Shown here: piece after piece, positions 8,979 to 18,745 of the stretch
Layout: each line of letters opens with the position of its first letter
How positions within the stretch are numbered: position 1 is the first letter of the stretch
Source of the DNA: Paenimyroides ummariense
GTDB taxonomy: Bacteria > Bacteroidota > Bacteroidia > Flavobacteriales > Flavobacteriaceae
Assembly (NCBI RefSeq): GCF_900115115.1
Contig: NZ_FOVI01000001.1
Coordinates: forward strand, 266,606 to 330,605
Length of the DNA stretch: 64,000 nucleotides
Direction of reading: 5' to 3'
Position numbers and translations under genes: made by a program
The notes under the pieces: generated by a model
The model's database searches: none
What the model was told of the DNA's origin: nothing
Seen by the model: the letters and a program-made list of their open reading frames with translations, nothing else

Positions 8979-11900
8979 ATGAAAAACAGATATTTAGCTT
9001 TTTTGGCTATAATCTCTCTACCTTCATTTGGTCAGAACTATTCGGCTGAAGAGTTTATCTCTACTGGAATCCAACAACATCAAGAGGAGTCTTATGATAA
9101 AGCAATAGAAACTTTTAAAAAAGTAAACTTAAGTGATCCTAAATATTTAACTGCGCAATATGAAATCATCAATTCACTTGTTGCACAGAAAAATTTCGAG
9201 GAAGCGCTAGTACTTTCTTCCAAACTTTATAATGACAAAAAATTTACTGAACTTCCTGAATTACTTGCATTACATGGAATTGTATTAAGTGAAAACAATA
9301 AATTGGAAGAAGCTTTAAAAACTTTTGATTTTGGATTGGAACTTCAGCCTCTATCAGCACATTTATTAGCAAATAAGGCAGTTGTGCTTCGCAAACAAAA
9401 CAAGAATCAGGAAGCCTTAGATATTTATAAAAAAATTATTTCTGTTGATCCCACACATACAAGTGCTGTTTACAATTTAGGAATTATGGCTCTTGAAGAC
9501 GGTAAAATTGTAGAAGGAAGTATGGCGTTAATGACCTACCTTATGTTTGAACCCCTTACCGGAACATCTGCAAATGCCTTGGTTGCCTTAAATAAAAAAT
9601 ACCACCAAAACTATTCAAACAAACCAAAATTAAAATATTCCGAATCGGGAGATAATTTTAAAGAGCTAGAAGAATTGTTAAATGCCCAAGTGCAGTATCA
9701 CCAAAACTTTTCCTTGAAAATAGGAATTGATGATGTTGCAACAAGAAATATGCAGGCAATAGTTGATTATTTTGAAACACACGAAATAAAAGACGGCTAC
9801 TTTGAGAATCAATTTGGTAAAAATTTTAAAGAAATTGCAACTGCCGGTCAAACTAAAAATTATCTTTATTTCTCATTGGCGTCTGTAAGTGCTAATTTTG
9901 AAAAAGAGTATAATAAAAATGAAAAAGAGTTAAAAAATTATATTGATAATTTTCTAACTACTAAAATTTCAGAGCAATACTTTATAAGTTATCGGGAAGG
10001 TAAGAAATATAAAATCTTTAGAGAAAACAGTGAAAAAGTTATACTACCACTTAATCAGAAAAACGAATTAGAAGGAATTGGTATTGTAGAAAATCTTTTA
10101 GGAACAAAAAAAGCAGATATTACCTACAAAAACAACAACCTTAACGGTATAAAAAATTATTACGATCCGAACGGAAACCTTAGTCTTTCAGAAAATTATT
10201 TAGATGGAGAAATAACAGGCGCAGTAAAAGATTATATTTTAGACAATAAGCTTATTTTAGATATAGAATCTAAAAACGGTAAAGCAAACGGCAAATACAC
10301 TACTTATTACCCAACATCGGGCAAAAACTGTGAAGGTACTTATGTAGACGATTTTTATGATGGGCTGTCAGAATGCTTTTTCCCAGACGGTACTAAAAGA
10401 ATTATTGCTAATTATAAAAATGGTAATTTCAACGGCGAGTACAAACGTTTTAACGAAACCGGAACTTTAGTATTACACACAAACTACACAGAGAATGAGA
10501 TTGATGGTGATTTTCTTGAATATTACGACAACGGCAATTTAAAAGTAGAATCTAAATATATTAAAGGCAAACCTTTAACTTATACAACCTATCATCCCAA
10601 CAAAAAAGTAGAAAACCAAATTACTTATCAAGATCATAAAATTGTTTCCAGCGAGCTTTTTTCTGTTGATGGAAAATTACTTGAAAAAGAAAATTATGAT
10701 GCAAAAGAGAATTTAATTTCTGCAGAAAGCTTTGATGAAAGCGGACATAAATATCAAACACACTTTTTCAAGAATGGAAAATACAGCAATTCAGAGTTTC
10801 AATTTACAAACGCACCTGTCTTAAAAAACAAAGATAAAACGCAGTATCAAAATTACAATGCATTAGGAAACCTTATTGCAGAAGGATCGTTCGAAAAAAG
10901 TAAACCTGTTGGCGAATGGAACTATTATGACGAGTTAGGATATTTAAAAAGTAAAACAACTTTTGACAACGATGGAAATTATCTTAAAGTTGAAGCATTT
11001 TTAAACAACGGTCAAAAAGATTATAAAATTTCTTACAAAGAAAATCTTTACAATGGTTTGTTTGAAGATTTTTGGAACAACAAAATAAAATACACACAAT
11101 ACTATGATGAAAATGGCTTAAACGGTCCGGAAATTTTGTATTACGATAATGGTAAAGTTTATACAAACTCATTTTACGTCAACAATAATTTAGAAAACGA
11201 AAAATATATTTACACTCAAAATCAAAAGCTTTATCGTAAAGATATATTAAGTACTAACTTAACAATGGCTTCTACATTTTATTTGTTAGATACCCCAATA
11301 ACTTTTGAATATGCCGATAAAAACGGAAAGTTTACTATTAAAGAAACTTCAGCAATTTCTAAAACGTTTGAACTAAAGAACGGACAATTACACGGACCTT
11401 CAACAAAGCAAGCAGGTAGTTTAGTGTTAAACAAAGAAAACTATGTAAATAACGTATTGCACGGAAAACAAATTTATAATGCCCCTACCGGCAAACCTAT
11501 TATTGAAACAGATTATTTTACAGGTAAACGCCACGGTATATCTAAGCAATACGATCATTTTGGCAATCCTATTATAAACTCGCAGTTTGAATGGGGTAAA
11601 GAAAACGCGGTAAGAACAGTTTTTATTCCTGGAATAAATAAAAAATCTAACGAAATAAATTTTATTAACGACCAACGCCACGGAACAAATACCATTTTTG
11701 GAACAAATGGCGAAACACTTGCCGTTATTCATTATTATTATGATACACCAACAGGGTATCAAACGGTAGATAAAAAGGGCAAATTATCAGACAAAATACC
11801 ATTTACAAAAGAAATTAATAAAATTGAATCACATTATAAAAACGGAAATAAGGCATTAGAAATTAATTTGAAAAACTTTTTATACAATGGTGATTACAAG

Positions 11901-12182
11901 TTAAATTTTGAAGACGGATCTTTAGCATACCATGTTCAATATAATTTCGGCAGATTAAATGGCAGTCAACTTATTAATTACGAAAATGGTCAGCGTTATA
12001 TGCAAACATCGTTTATAAATGGTAGACAAGAAGGAAATACCATCTACTTTGATAAAAACGGAGACAAACTGATTGAAGCCAATTATTCTGAAGATGAACT
12101 TCACGGAAACTATAAAATTTATGAAAACAATAAAATTAAACATAACTATACCCTTGATTCAGATATTTTGGTGGCGCTTTAG
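8979..12182 (+). CDS. Secreted TPR plus MORN-like repeat protein
   Basis: 1067 aa from ATG 8979. An upstream ATG at 8907 would put 24 residues before a clear signal peptide (MKNRYLAFLAIISLPSFGQ) and overlaps the terminator, so it was rejected. Residues about 20-210 form tetratricopeptide-type helices (SYDKAIETFKKVNLSDPKY, NQEALDIYKKIISVDPTH). From about 370 to the end there are many repeats of the MORN_2/YwqK type: G...Y-y-d-nG-l....-y..G.i.G....Y, e.g. YYDPNGNLSLSENYLDGEI and YYDNGNLKVESKYIKG. Such proteins are periplasmic or surface repeat proteins with no enzymatic core. It is the first gene of a three-gene overlapping operon with the two DUF3857 proteins, which suggests a shared envelope role. 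Confidence 0.85.
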   Translation: MKNRYLAFLAIISLPSFGQNYSAEEFISTGIQQHQEESYDKAIETFKKVNLSDPKYLTAQYEIINSLVAQKNFEEALVLSSKLYNDKKFTELPELLALHGIVLSENNKLEEALKTFDFGLELQPLSAHLLANKAVVLRKQNKNQEALDIYKKIISVDPTHTSAVYNLGIMALEDGKIVEGSMALMTYLMFEPLTGTSANALVALNKKYHQNYSNKPKLKYSESGDNFKELEELLNAQVQYHQNFSLKIGIDDVATRNMQAIVDYFETHEIKDGYFENQFGKNFKEIATAGQTKNYLYFSLASVSANFEKEYNKNEKELKNYIDNFLTTKISEQYFISYREGKKYKIFRENSEKVILPLNQKNELEGIGIVENLLGTKKADITYKNNNLNGIKNYYDPNGNLSLSENYLDGEITGAVKDYILDNKLILDIESKNGKANGKYTTYYPTSGKNCEGTYVDDFYDGLSECFFPDGTKRIIANYKNGNFNGEYKRFNETGTLVLHTNYTENEIDGDFLEYYDNGNLKVESKYIKGKPLTYTTYHPNKKVENQITYQDHKIVSSELFSVDGKLLEKENYDAKENLISAESFDESGHKYQTHFFKNGKYSNSEFQFTNAPVLKNKDKTQYQNYNALGNLIAEGSFEKSKPVGEWNYYDELGYLKSKTTFDNDGNYLKVEAFLNNGQKDYKISYKENLYNGLFEDFWNNKIKYTQYYDENGLNGPEILYYDNGKVYTNSFYVNNNLENEKYIYTQNQKLYRKDILSTNLTMASTFYLLDTPITFEYADKNGKFTIKETSAISKTFELKNGQLHGPSTKQAGSLVLNKENYVNNVLHGKQIYNAPTGKPIIETDYFTGKRHGISKQYDHFGNPIINSQFEWGKENAVRTVFIPGINKKSNEINFINDQRHGTNTIFGTNGETLAVIHYYYDTPTGYQTVDKKGKLSDKIPFTKEINKIESHYKNGNKALEINLKNFLYNGDYKLNFEDGSLAYHVQYNFGRLNGSQLINYENGQRYMQTSFINGRQEGNTIYFDKNGDKLIEANYSEDELHGNYKIYENNKIKHNYTLDSDILVAL

Positions 12183-14085
12183 CTTAACTGTTTTACTGTT
12201 ATCAGGATTTTTTTGTAATGCACAGCCTGTTTCCAACTTGCAACAAAAATATCCGGGACAATCAGAAATTGTAACAGATTATGTAGAACATTATCATATA
12301 GATGTCAACAAAAACAATCAGTTGGTTATCTCACAAGACAATCATGAAGAGTCTATGATTATTAGTGACAAAGGTGGATTTAGTGCCGTAGAAAGCATTG
12401 TTTTTTCTGATCTTTCACCAATAAAATCATACGAAGCTTACACGATAAACACTATAAACGGCAAACAGAAAAAAACCGACGTTGCGCATATTGCAGATAA
12501 AAAACTAGACCGCCAAAGTGTTTTTGATAGCGATGTAAAGCTTAAAACCTTTAATTATGCCAATCTAACAAATGGCAGCAAGAAAGTTTTAAAATATAAA
12601 ATTGAATTTGCTGATCCGTTTTTATTGCATAGATTCATGTTTGCAACAGGTTATGTAAACGAAAAAAGAACCTTAAAAATAAGTCACCCGGAAACTGTAA
12701 AAATAGATTATAGGTTGTTTAATATTGATAAAAATGCGTTGGATATTAGTACCGAATCTAAAAAAGGCATTACTACCATAACATTAAAAAAGGAAAACAT
12801 ACCTGCTATGAAAAGCGACGGAGGTGCTGCCGGAAATATGTATGAAACTCCTCACCTTCACTTTTGGATTTCAGAATACAAAACCAAAGATCAACTGATA
12901 CCTGTTTTAGGATCTGTAGATAAACTATATGCGTATTATCACAACTTTATATCAAAAATAAACCAAAAAGAAAGTCATGATTTAAAAGCATTTACTTTAG
13001 ATCTTACAAAAAACTGTACTACCGATGATGAAAAAATGAAAACCATTTTTAAGTGGGTTCAAAAAAACATTAAATATGTAGCGTTTGAAAGTGGTTATGA
13101 AGGCTTTATTCCCAGAGAAGCAACAATGATTTTTGAACGAAAATTTGGAGATTGTAAGGATATGACGAGTATAATTACCGAAATGGCTAAATATGTGAAT
13201 GTACCAAATGTAAATTTTACTTGGATTGGCACGCGCGAATTACCTTACACCTATCAGCAACTTCCAACTCCTGCGGTAGATAATCACATGATTGCTACAT
13301 ATATTAAAGACGGAAAAAAAATATACCTTGATGCAACAGATGCAAATGTGCCATTTGGTATGCCTTCCGGTTTTATTCAAGGTAAAGAAGCGCTTATTGC
13401 ACAAGGCAGTTCGTACATTATAGCAACAGTTCCAGAAGTTGACGCACAATTAAACAACATTACAGACGTAACTGATATTTCATTATCAGAGCAAAAAATT
13501 ATTGGCAAAGGCACGTACGCAGCAAACGGTTTAGTTGCAACACAATATCGCAATGTAATTGGCGATAACACGCGCCATAGAAAAGAGTACGTTTTTTCTT
13601 TGTTAGAAAAAGGAAATAACAAGTTTAAGCTTTCTGATTTTACCGAAAAAGATTTCGACAATAATGAGCAACCTTATACCATTACTTATAATTTTGAATT
13701 AGACAATTACATAGTGAGTTCTGGTGACGAAATGTATGTAAACCTTACATTAGATAAACCTTTTCAAAACGATGTTTTTGAGCCTACCCGTTCACAAACA
13801 TTCAGCCACGATTTTTTAAGCAATCAGTCATACCGTGTTACACTAAACATTCCGGAAGGAACCAAAGTAACACATTTACCAGAAAACGCTTCTTTTTCAA
13901 ATGATTTAATAGCCTTTAATTTTAGCTATTCTAAAAAAAATAACACGGTAGAACTAAATTACAATATTCAAATAAAACAAATGTTAATTGCACCTCAGCA
14001 ATTTGCGTTATGGAACGAATCATTAAAAAGACTAAAAGAAAATTATTTAGAAACCATTATAATCAAAAAAAATGACAAAAATTAA
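12121..14085 (+). CDS. DUF3857 and transglutaminase-like domain protein (catalytic triad present)
   Basis: 654 aa from ATG 12121. Earlier in-frame ATGs at 12073 and 12094 and a later TTG at 12154 are possible; 12154 would leave a neat signal peptide, and the overlap with the upstream gene is 62 bp with the start used here. A hydrophobic segment (FSLTVLLLSGFFCNAQ) marks export. The N-terminal half is the DUF3857 beta-domain. The transglutaminase-like core follows with Cys in FGDCKDM, His in VDNHMIATY and Asp in IYLDATD, so the Cys-His-Asp triad is intact. The C-terminal region resembles DUF3858. It probably acts in the periplasm or outer membrane as a peptidase or crosslinking enzyme, substrate unknown. 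The next gene is a paralogue that lacks the triad. Confidence 0.85.
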   Translation: MKTIKLNITIPLIQIFWWRFSLTVLLLSGFFCNAQPVSNLQQKYPGQSEIVTDYVEHYHIDVNKNNQLVISQDNHEESMIISDKGGFSAVESIVFSDLSPIKSYEAYTINTINGKQKKTDVAHIADKKLDRQSVFDSDVKLKTFNYANLTNGSKKVLKYKIEFADPFLLHRFMFATGYVNEKRTLKISHPETVKIDYRLFNIDKNALDISTESKKGITTITLKKENIPAMKSDGGAAGNMYETPHLHFWISEYKTKDQLIPVLGSVDKLYAYYHNFISKINQKESHDLKAFTLDLTKNCTTDDEKMKTIFKWVQKNIKYVAFESGYEGFIPREATMIFERKFGDCKDMTSIITEMAKYVNVPNVNFTWIGTRELPYTYQQLPTPAVDNHMIATYIKDGKKIYLDATDANVPFGMPSGFIQGKEALIAQGSSYIIATVPEVDAQLNNITDVTDISLSEQKIIGKGTYAANGLVATQYRNVIGDNTRHRKEYVFSLLEKGNNKFKLSDFTEKDFDNNEQPYTITYNFELDNYIVSSGDEMYVNLTLDKPFQNDVFEPTRSQTFSHDFLSNQSYRVTLNIPEGTKVTHLPENASFSNDLIAFNFSYSKKNNTVELNYNIQIKQMLIAPQQFALWNESLKRLKENYLETIIIKKNDKN

Positions 14086-16033
14086 AAAAGTACTTTTAAC
14101 CCTTTTCATTAGCGTAAGCGTATGGAATGTGCAAGCACAAAAGTTTGAGTTTAAAAACTACGAATTTTCATCGGCAGAATATAAAATAGATCCAAAATTT
14201 CAAAAAGAAGAAGAAATTATTTTAGAACGCCACATTAAATCTGAATTTGTATTTGAAGATAATGCGGCGTCTGAATATCGACTCGTTCACGAAAAAAAAT
14301 TAATAAATTCTGATAATGCCATTGAACGTAACAACAAAGTTTACATTCCGGCAGGTATGAACGATAATCTTATTGCCAATAAACTACGTGTTATACTTAA
14401 AAATGGTAAAATCATTGAGTTGAAACAATCTGATATTAAAGAAGAAATTGACGAACAAAGGCAAACAAAGTATAATTATTTTGCAGTAAACGGTCTAGAA
14501 AAAGGAGCAATTATTGAAAAATTTTACATTATAAAAAAAGAGCCTGAAATTTCGGGTAGCAGCTTAAAATTACAAGGTAGCGAACCTGTTCTAAGAACCA
14601 CAGTGGAACTTATCTATCCAGAACGTTTACTATTCACCTCAGCATCGTACAACGGATTTCCTAGTGCCCAAAGCAAGTTAAAAAGCTACAAAGAAAAAAA
14701 TTCACTTTTTGTAGAAGCTTTCAATATTCCGTCGGTTCCAGATAACGAGCGTCAAAGTAATATCCTAAAAAACAGTCAACGCTTTAGTTATAAATTAGAC
14801 GAAAATATTTCAACCAATACTAAAAATATTCACAATCATTCCGATTATGCTAAAAGCTTATACGAAGCTTATCACCGTGAACTTTCAAAAGCAGAAGAAA
14901 AAGCGTTAGAAAATTTTGTAAAGAAATTCCAAAAAACATCGGATCCACTTGCTCAAATTCAAAATATCGAAAAAAACATCAAAGAAAACATACAGTATAA
15001 CCGTTATTTTTCTGCAAATGAAAATTTAGTAGACATTATTAACAACAAACAAGGAAATCTGTTTGATTTACTAAAACTATACGCCAATGCGTATAAAAAG
15101 ATGAATGTTCCTTACGAAATTGTTTTTACTACAGATCGTTTTCAGAATATTTTTGATCCAAATTTTGAATCGTATCTTAATTTTAAAGAAGTACTTTTCT
15201 ACTTTCCAACAGCAGATGTTTATGTAGAACCAGGAGCACCAGCCTACAGAACACCAATGTTTGATGACCAATTTGCAGGAAATCATGGTTTGTTTGTAAA
15301 AACAAAAACCTTTGGTGGTATTAAAGTGCCTGTTTCAGAAGTAAAAACAATTGATTTCCCTAAAAATCAAAGTATGTCTGTTATGGATATTCATGTTGAT
15401 TTTTCTAACAGTGTTACCGATCCAGCATTGGTTTCAAAAATTAAATTTAATGGTTACGAATCATTAAATTTTCAACCAGCAAAAGATTTTTCTGATCCAA
15501 CAGAATATCAAGAGATGTTAACATACATAGCAAAAAACTATACATTTGAATCAGAAATTGCATCGGTAGAAGCTAAAAATGAAGGATTAGAATTTGTAGG
15601 TAAAGAACATTTTGTGATAGATGTTAAAGCCAATGCAAAAGATTTAATTACCAAAGCCGGCAACAATTACATTTTTAAAGTGGGTGAAGTAATTGGCAAA
15701 CAAATGGAAATGTACGAAGAAAAAGAACGTGTTTTTCCTATAGAAATAGACAATCCACATTCGTATGACAGAACCATAACATTAACGCTTCCGGCAGATT
15801 ATAAGATTAAAAATCCAGAAGTTTTTAATATGAACCAATCATTAACTTATCAAGGAAAAGTTGTTGCCGATTTCATATCATCGTACGAGATTAAAGGCAA
15901 CCAGTTAATTGTAAAAAATACCGAACATTACGAATTTGTAGAACTGCCAGCAAGCGTGTATCCGCAATATCAAAAAATTATAAATGCAGCCGCAGATTTT
16001 AATAAACTGTCTGTGATATTAGAAAAAAAATAA
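14072..16033 (+). CDS. DUF3857 protein with degenerate transglutaminase domain
   Basis: 653 aa. A signal peptide (MTKIKKVLLTLFISVSVWNVQAQ) is followed by a DUF3857 domain (YRLVHEKKLI, VYIPAGMND, VILKNGKIIELKQSDI). The transglutaminase-like region keeps the fold (NIEKNIKENIQYNRYF) but the segment matching GDCKD in its neighbour reads GNLFDLL, and the His and Asp strands read EVLFYFPTADVYVEPG. The catalytic Cys and His are therefore missing. It overlaps the active paralogue by 14 bp and ends in a strong terminator. A structural or regulatory partner of the active enzyme is a reasonable inference. Confidence 0.83.
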   Translation: MTKIKKVLLTLFISVSVWNVQAQKFEFKNYEFSSAEYKIDPKFQKEEEIILERHIKSEFVFEDNAASEYRLVHEKKLINSDNAIERNNKVYIPAGMNDNLIANKLRVILKNGKIIELKQSDIKEEIDEQRQTKYNYFAVNGLEKGAIIEKFYIIKKEPEISGSSLKLQGSEPVLRTTVELIYPERLLFTSASYNGFPSAQSKLKSYKEKNSLFVEAFNIPSVPDNERQSNILKNSQRFSYKLDENISTNTKNIHNHSDYAKSLYEAYHRELSKAEEKALENFVKKFQKTSDPLAQIQNIEKNIKENIQYNRYFSANENLVDIINNKQGNLFDLLKLYANAYKKMNVPYEIVFTTDRFQNIFDPNFESYLNFKEVLFYFPTADVYVEPGAPAYRTPMFDDQFAGNHGLFVKTKTFGGIKVPVSEVKTIDFPKNQSMSVMDIHVDFSNSVTDPALVSKIKFNGYESLNFQPAKDFSDPTEYQEMLTYIAKNYTFESEIASVEAKNEGLEFVGKEHFVIDVKANAKDLITKAGNNYIFKVGEVIGKQMEMYEEKERVFPIEIDNPHSYDRTITLTLPADYKIKNPEVFNMNQSLTYQGKVVADFISSYEIKGNQLIVKNTEHYEFVELPASVYPQYQKIINAAADFNKLSVILEKK

Positions 16034-16036
16034 CAT

Positions 16037-16065
16037 AAAAACCAACCAGTAAAAGGTTGGTTTTT
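16037..16065. terminator. Terminator between convergent genes
   Basis: AAAAACCAACC pairs with GGTTGGTTTTT around a 7-base loop. A-rich and T-rich ends let it serve both the DUF3857 operon and the minus-strand gene ending at 16067. Confidence 0.85.
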
Positions 16066-16066
16066 T

Positions 16067-17017
16067 TTATGATTCAATATTAATTTTGATTGATTTTAGT
16101 AATCGCTTTTCAAAGTCGGAAATAATTTTTTCAGCCCAAAAATTGGCATAAAAATTCATTTTAGAATTCAATAAATAATCGCACGATAAAATAACTTTTG
16201 TTTTATTGGTATCAACTTCAATCAACTTATAGCTTATTTTTCCAAACTTGAAATAATCACTCTTAACCAAATGAATATCTGTGGGTTGATTTCTTAAGTG
16301 CGATTTATCTAAATGTATCTGAAAACTTACAAATTCATTTTCTATTGATTGGTCAATACTTTCATATAATTTAAAATTGTCTGTGAAATATCCTATCCTA
16401 TATGAATTTTCGCCATCGTTATACATTTTTGAGTTGATTGGTTGTGGGATACCAATGATTTGAAAGAAACCATTGCCGTATTGTTTCTCGTTTATGGTTT
16501 GAACTTCAAGTAAATTAGGAAAAATATCTGCTCTGTTTTTGTTGATAATGATAGAATGTTCTACCTTAAATTCTTCTGATTTATTCGGAATTAAGTTTTC
16601 AGCAGGATTTAATATCAATGGTAATAAAAAGATCGAATATATCCTTTTGTTATTTATTTTATCCTTCATGTAAGCTCCCAATAAAATACCAACTACTCCA
16701 GCTGCAATAAAAAAAGGAATTCCTATAATCAATAAGCAAAAAAAATCTTCAAGACCTGTAACCAAGGTGGTAATTAAGAATAAACAGATTGTTATGATTG
16801 GATACAAAACTAATTTAAGTGGTGATAAATAAAGTTTACTTGACGAAAACATAATAGGAAACAATCCTATTAAAGTAGGAATAATCCAAATAAAAGTTAT
16901 ACTGTAAACATTATAATATCCGTCTAAATATTCTACATCAGAAATCAGTCTGAATACGAGTCCGTAAATTATTCCCAATATAAACCCAAGGTATTGAGAA
17001 ACTGTTTTTATCATCAT
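16067..17017 (-). CDS. Membrane protein with C-terminal soluble domain, unknown function
   Basis: 316 aa. Four hydrophobic helices fill the first 115 residues (e.g. FIWIIPTLIGLFPIMF, LVLYPIITICLFLITTLV, LLIIGIPFFIAAGVVGILLG). The remaining 170 residues are soluble, start near EHSIIINKNRADIFPNL and alternate strands and helices. The layout (HSIIINKNRADIFPNLLEV ... a YKLIEVDTNKTKVILSCDY strand ... a terminal helix) is reminiscent of the SRPBCC/START-like fold, but I do not recognise a family. It is separated by 10 bases from brnQ upstream, so it could be the second gene of a brnQ transcript. Confidence 0.7.
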   Translation of the reverse strand: MMIKTVSQYLGFILGIIYGLVFRLISDVEYLDGYYNVYSITFIWIIPTLIGLFPIMFSSSKLYLSPLKLVLYPIITICLFLITTLVTGLEDFFCLLIIGIPFFIAAGVVGILLGAYMKDKINNKRIYSIFLLPLILNPAENLIPNKSEEFKVEHSIIINKNRADIFPNLLEVQTINEKQYGNGFFQIIGIPQPINSKMYNDGENSYRIGYFTDNFKLYESIDQSIENEFVSFQIHLDKSHLRNQPTDIHLVKSDYFKFGKISYKLIEVDTNKTKVILSCDYLLNSKMNFYANFWAEKIISDFEKRLLKSIKINIES

Positions 17018-17027
17018 TGCATAAAAT

Positions 17028-18323
17028 CTACTTTCTATTCAAATTTCTACCTAATGCAAAACACGTAATTACAAATGTTAATATGGCTGGCAGCACCCAT
17101 TCTAAATTAAATCGTGCTAAAGGTAACATATTTAAAAGCTGGTCAAAAAAATCTTCTTTAGGAAACCAGTTCGCTAACAATCTAATCAACGATATAACCA
17201 TGGTTACCATTAGCGTTATAAAATAAGGTTTTGGGTTTTGAATGGTTCTACCGAACAATAAAACCGAAAGTATAAGCACCAAAGTTACCGGATAAATAAA
17301 GTTTAGCAAGGCAGCAGCGTATTCAATAATACCATCAACTCCGGTAATTGCTAAAAGAGTAGATATCAATGTGATTGATATTACGCCTTCGATATATCCT
17401 AATTTTCCTTTAGTTAATCTCTCAAAAAAGTTTGCTGAACCTGCCGTTAATGCAATTGCTGTTGTGATACACGCCAAAATCATTAAGATCGATATTAAAT
17501 AAACTCCGTTTGATCCAAAATACTGTGTGGCAAGATAGATCAACAAAGAAGATCTTGTTGTGTTTGCAGTATCAACAGTAGCGTGTGCACCCAAATAGAA
17601 CAAACCTCCGTAAACCAATAACATACAGATTGCTGCCAATATTGCCGATTTCACAACAACTTCAATCTTATCTTTTACATGCGTATAACTTTTACGATTA
17701 GCACCTGCAATCAATAAAACTGCAAAAATTAATCCTGCCAAAACATCCATTGTTTGATACCCTTCCTGAAAACCGACATAAAAACGGTCTTCAATAATTG
17801 TCGGATCAATGTTTACAGTAGATCCCATGAACAAGCCCGGAACTATTAATAAGGCAAGGAAGAAAAGTAAAATCGGAGCAAATATTTTTCCTAAAATTCC
17901 GGTAATTCTATTTAAAGAAAACGAAGCGCCCATTACAGCTCCAAAAAACAATACACATACCCAAACCGGCTGTGCATCTGGAATGATAGGTTTAATGGCA
18001 ACTTCGTAAACAGATGCGCCCGAACGTGGCAACGCAATTAACGGACCAATACATAAAACGTTTATTAATGATAAAATATAAGCCAACTTAACATTTGCAC
18101 GCGAACCTAAATCGGTAAAATAATTACCCGACACGGCTACTGCAAAAATTGCCAAAACCGGAGCCAAAATTGCGGTTAGTGAAAAACCTGCAAATGTTGC
18201 CGTCCAATCTGTGCGGGTTTGCAAGCCTAAATAAGCAGGTAACAGTAGATTTCCTGCACCAAAAAACATAGCAAATAATGCCATTCCTAAAAAAAGAATG
18301 GTTTTACGTTTTCTTATATCCAT
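17028..18323 (-). CDS. brnQ: Branched-chain amino acid transport system II carrier (BrnQ/LIVCS family)
   Basis: 431 aa, about 12 membrane helices. The opening LFLGMALFAMFFGAGNLLLPAYLG and the block IGPLIALPRSGASVYEVAI are diagnostic of BrnQ sodium- or proton-coupled carriers of Leu, Ile and Val. Length is normal for the family (430-450 aa). It should sit in the inner membrane. More than 400 bases of non-coding DNA lie upstream, shared with aspS on the other strand. Confidence 0.92.
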   Translation of the reverse strand: MDIRKRKTILFLGMALFAMFFGAGNLLLPAYLGLQTRTDWTATFAGFSLTAILAPVLAIFAVAVSGNYFTDLGSRANVKLAYILSLINVLCIGPLIALPRSGASVYEVAIKPIIPDAQPVWVCVLFFGAVMGASFSLNRITGILGKIFAPILLFFLALLIVPGLFMGSTVNIDPTIIEDRFYVGFQEGYQTMDVLAGLIFAVLLIAGANRKSYTHVKDKIEVVVKSAILAAICMLLVYGGLFYLGAHATVDTANTTRSSLLIYLATQYFGSNGVYLISILMILACITTAIALTAGSANFFERLTKGKLGYIEGVISITLISTLLAITGVDGIIEYAAALLNFIYPVTLVLILSVLLFGRTIQNPKPYFITLMVTMVISLIRLLANWFPKEDFFDQLLNMLPLARFNLEWVLPAILTFVITCFALGRNLNRK

Positions 18324-18484
18324 GAATTTTCAAATTAATTTTCAGTTTTTATCAAACATAAACATTTTTTTTAACAAAACCTTAAGTATTATATCATAAA
18401 ACATAATTTTTAATAGAAATAAAACGTTTTGTTATTTTAATCAATCAAAGATTGTTCATCAATATGTAGTAAATTATAGAATTA

Positions 18485-18578
18485 CCACAGATGCACAGAT
18501 GAAACTTATTGATGCATGCATTTAAAATCCATAAAATTTAAGTCTTTTATTTATAAAAAGATATCTATGTACCTGTGG
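18485..18578. repeat. Intergenic inverted-repeat element (CTGTGG family)
   Basis: CCACAGATGCACAGAT at 18485-18500 is mirrored by ATCTATGTACCTGTGG at 18563-18578 (three transitions in 16). The same word family (AATCTGTG.. ATCTGTGG TAAAA) recurs at 63263-63583, so this is a dispersed non-coding repeat rather than a local hairpin only. Confidence 0.6.
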
Positions 18579-18714
18579 CAAAAAAAACAAACCATTTAAT
18601 ATCAACACATTACACATTAATCAATGCGTCATTGGTTTTAACATTATAATTAAATTATTACACATTTAATACACTTTGTATGAATTTTGTGTAACAAACC
18701 ACACACAAAAACAG

Positions 18715-18722
18715 TACATTTG
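18715..18722 (+). promoter_or_regulatory. -7 promoter element of aspS
   Basis: TACATTTG matches TAnnTTTG exactly, 23 bases before the aspS ATG. A TTTTG at 18685-18689 is a possible, slightly distant, -33 element. Confidence 0.6.
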
Positions 18723-18745
18723 CACAAACTATTTTTTTTAGAAAA

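Larger units (their letters stand above)
18324..18745. other. Intergenic region between brnQ and aspS
   Basis: 422 bases without a supported gene. It is very AT-rich, carries an imperfect inverted repeat of the CTGTG type (18485-18578) and the aspS promoter near its right end. No RNA gene was recognised. Confidence 0.7.
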
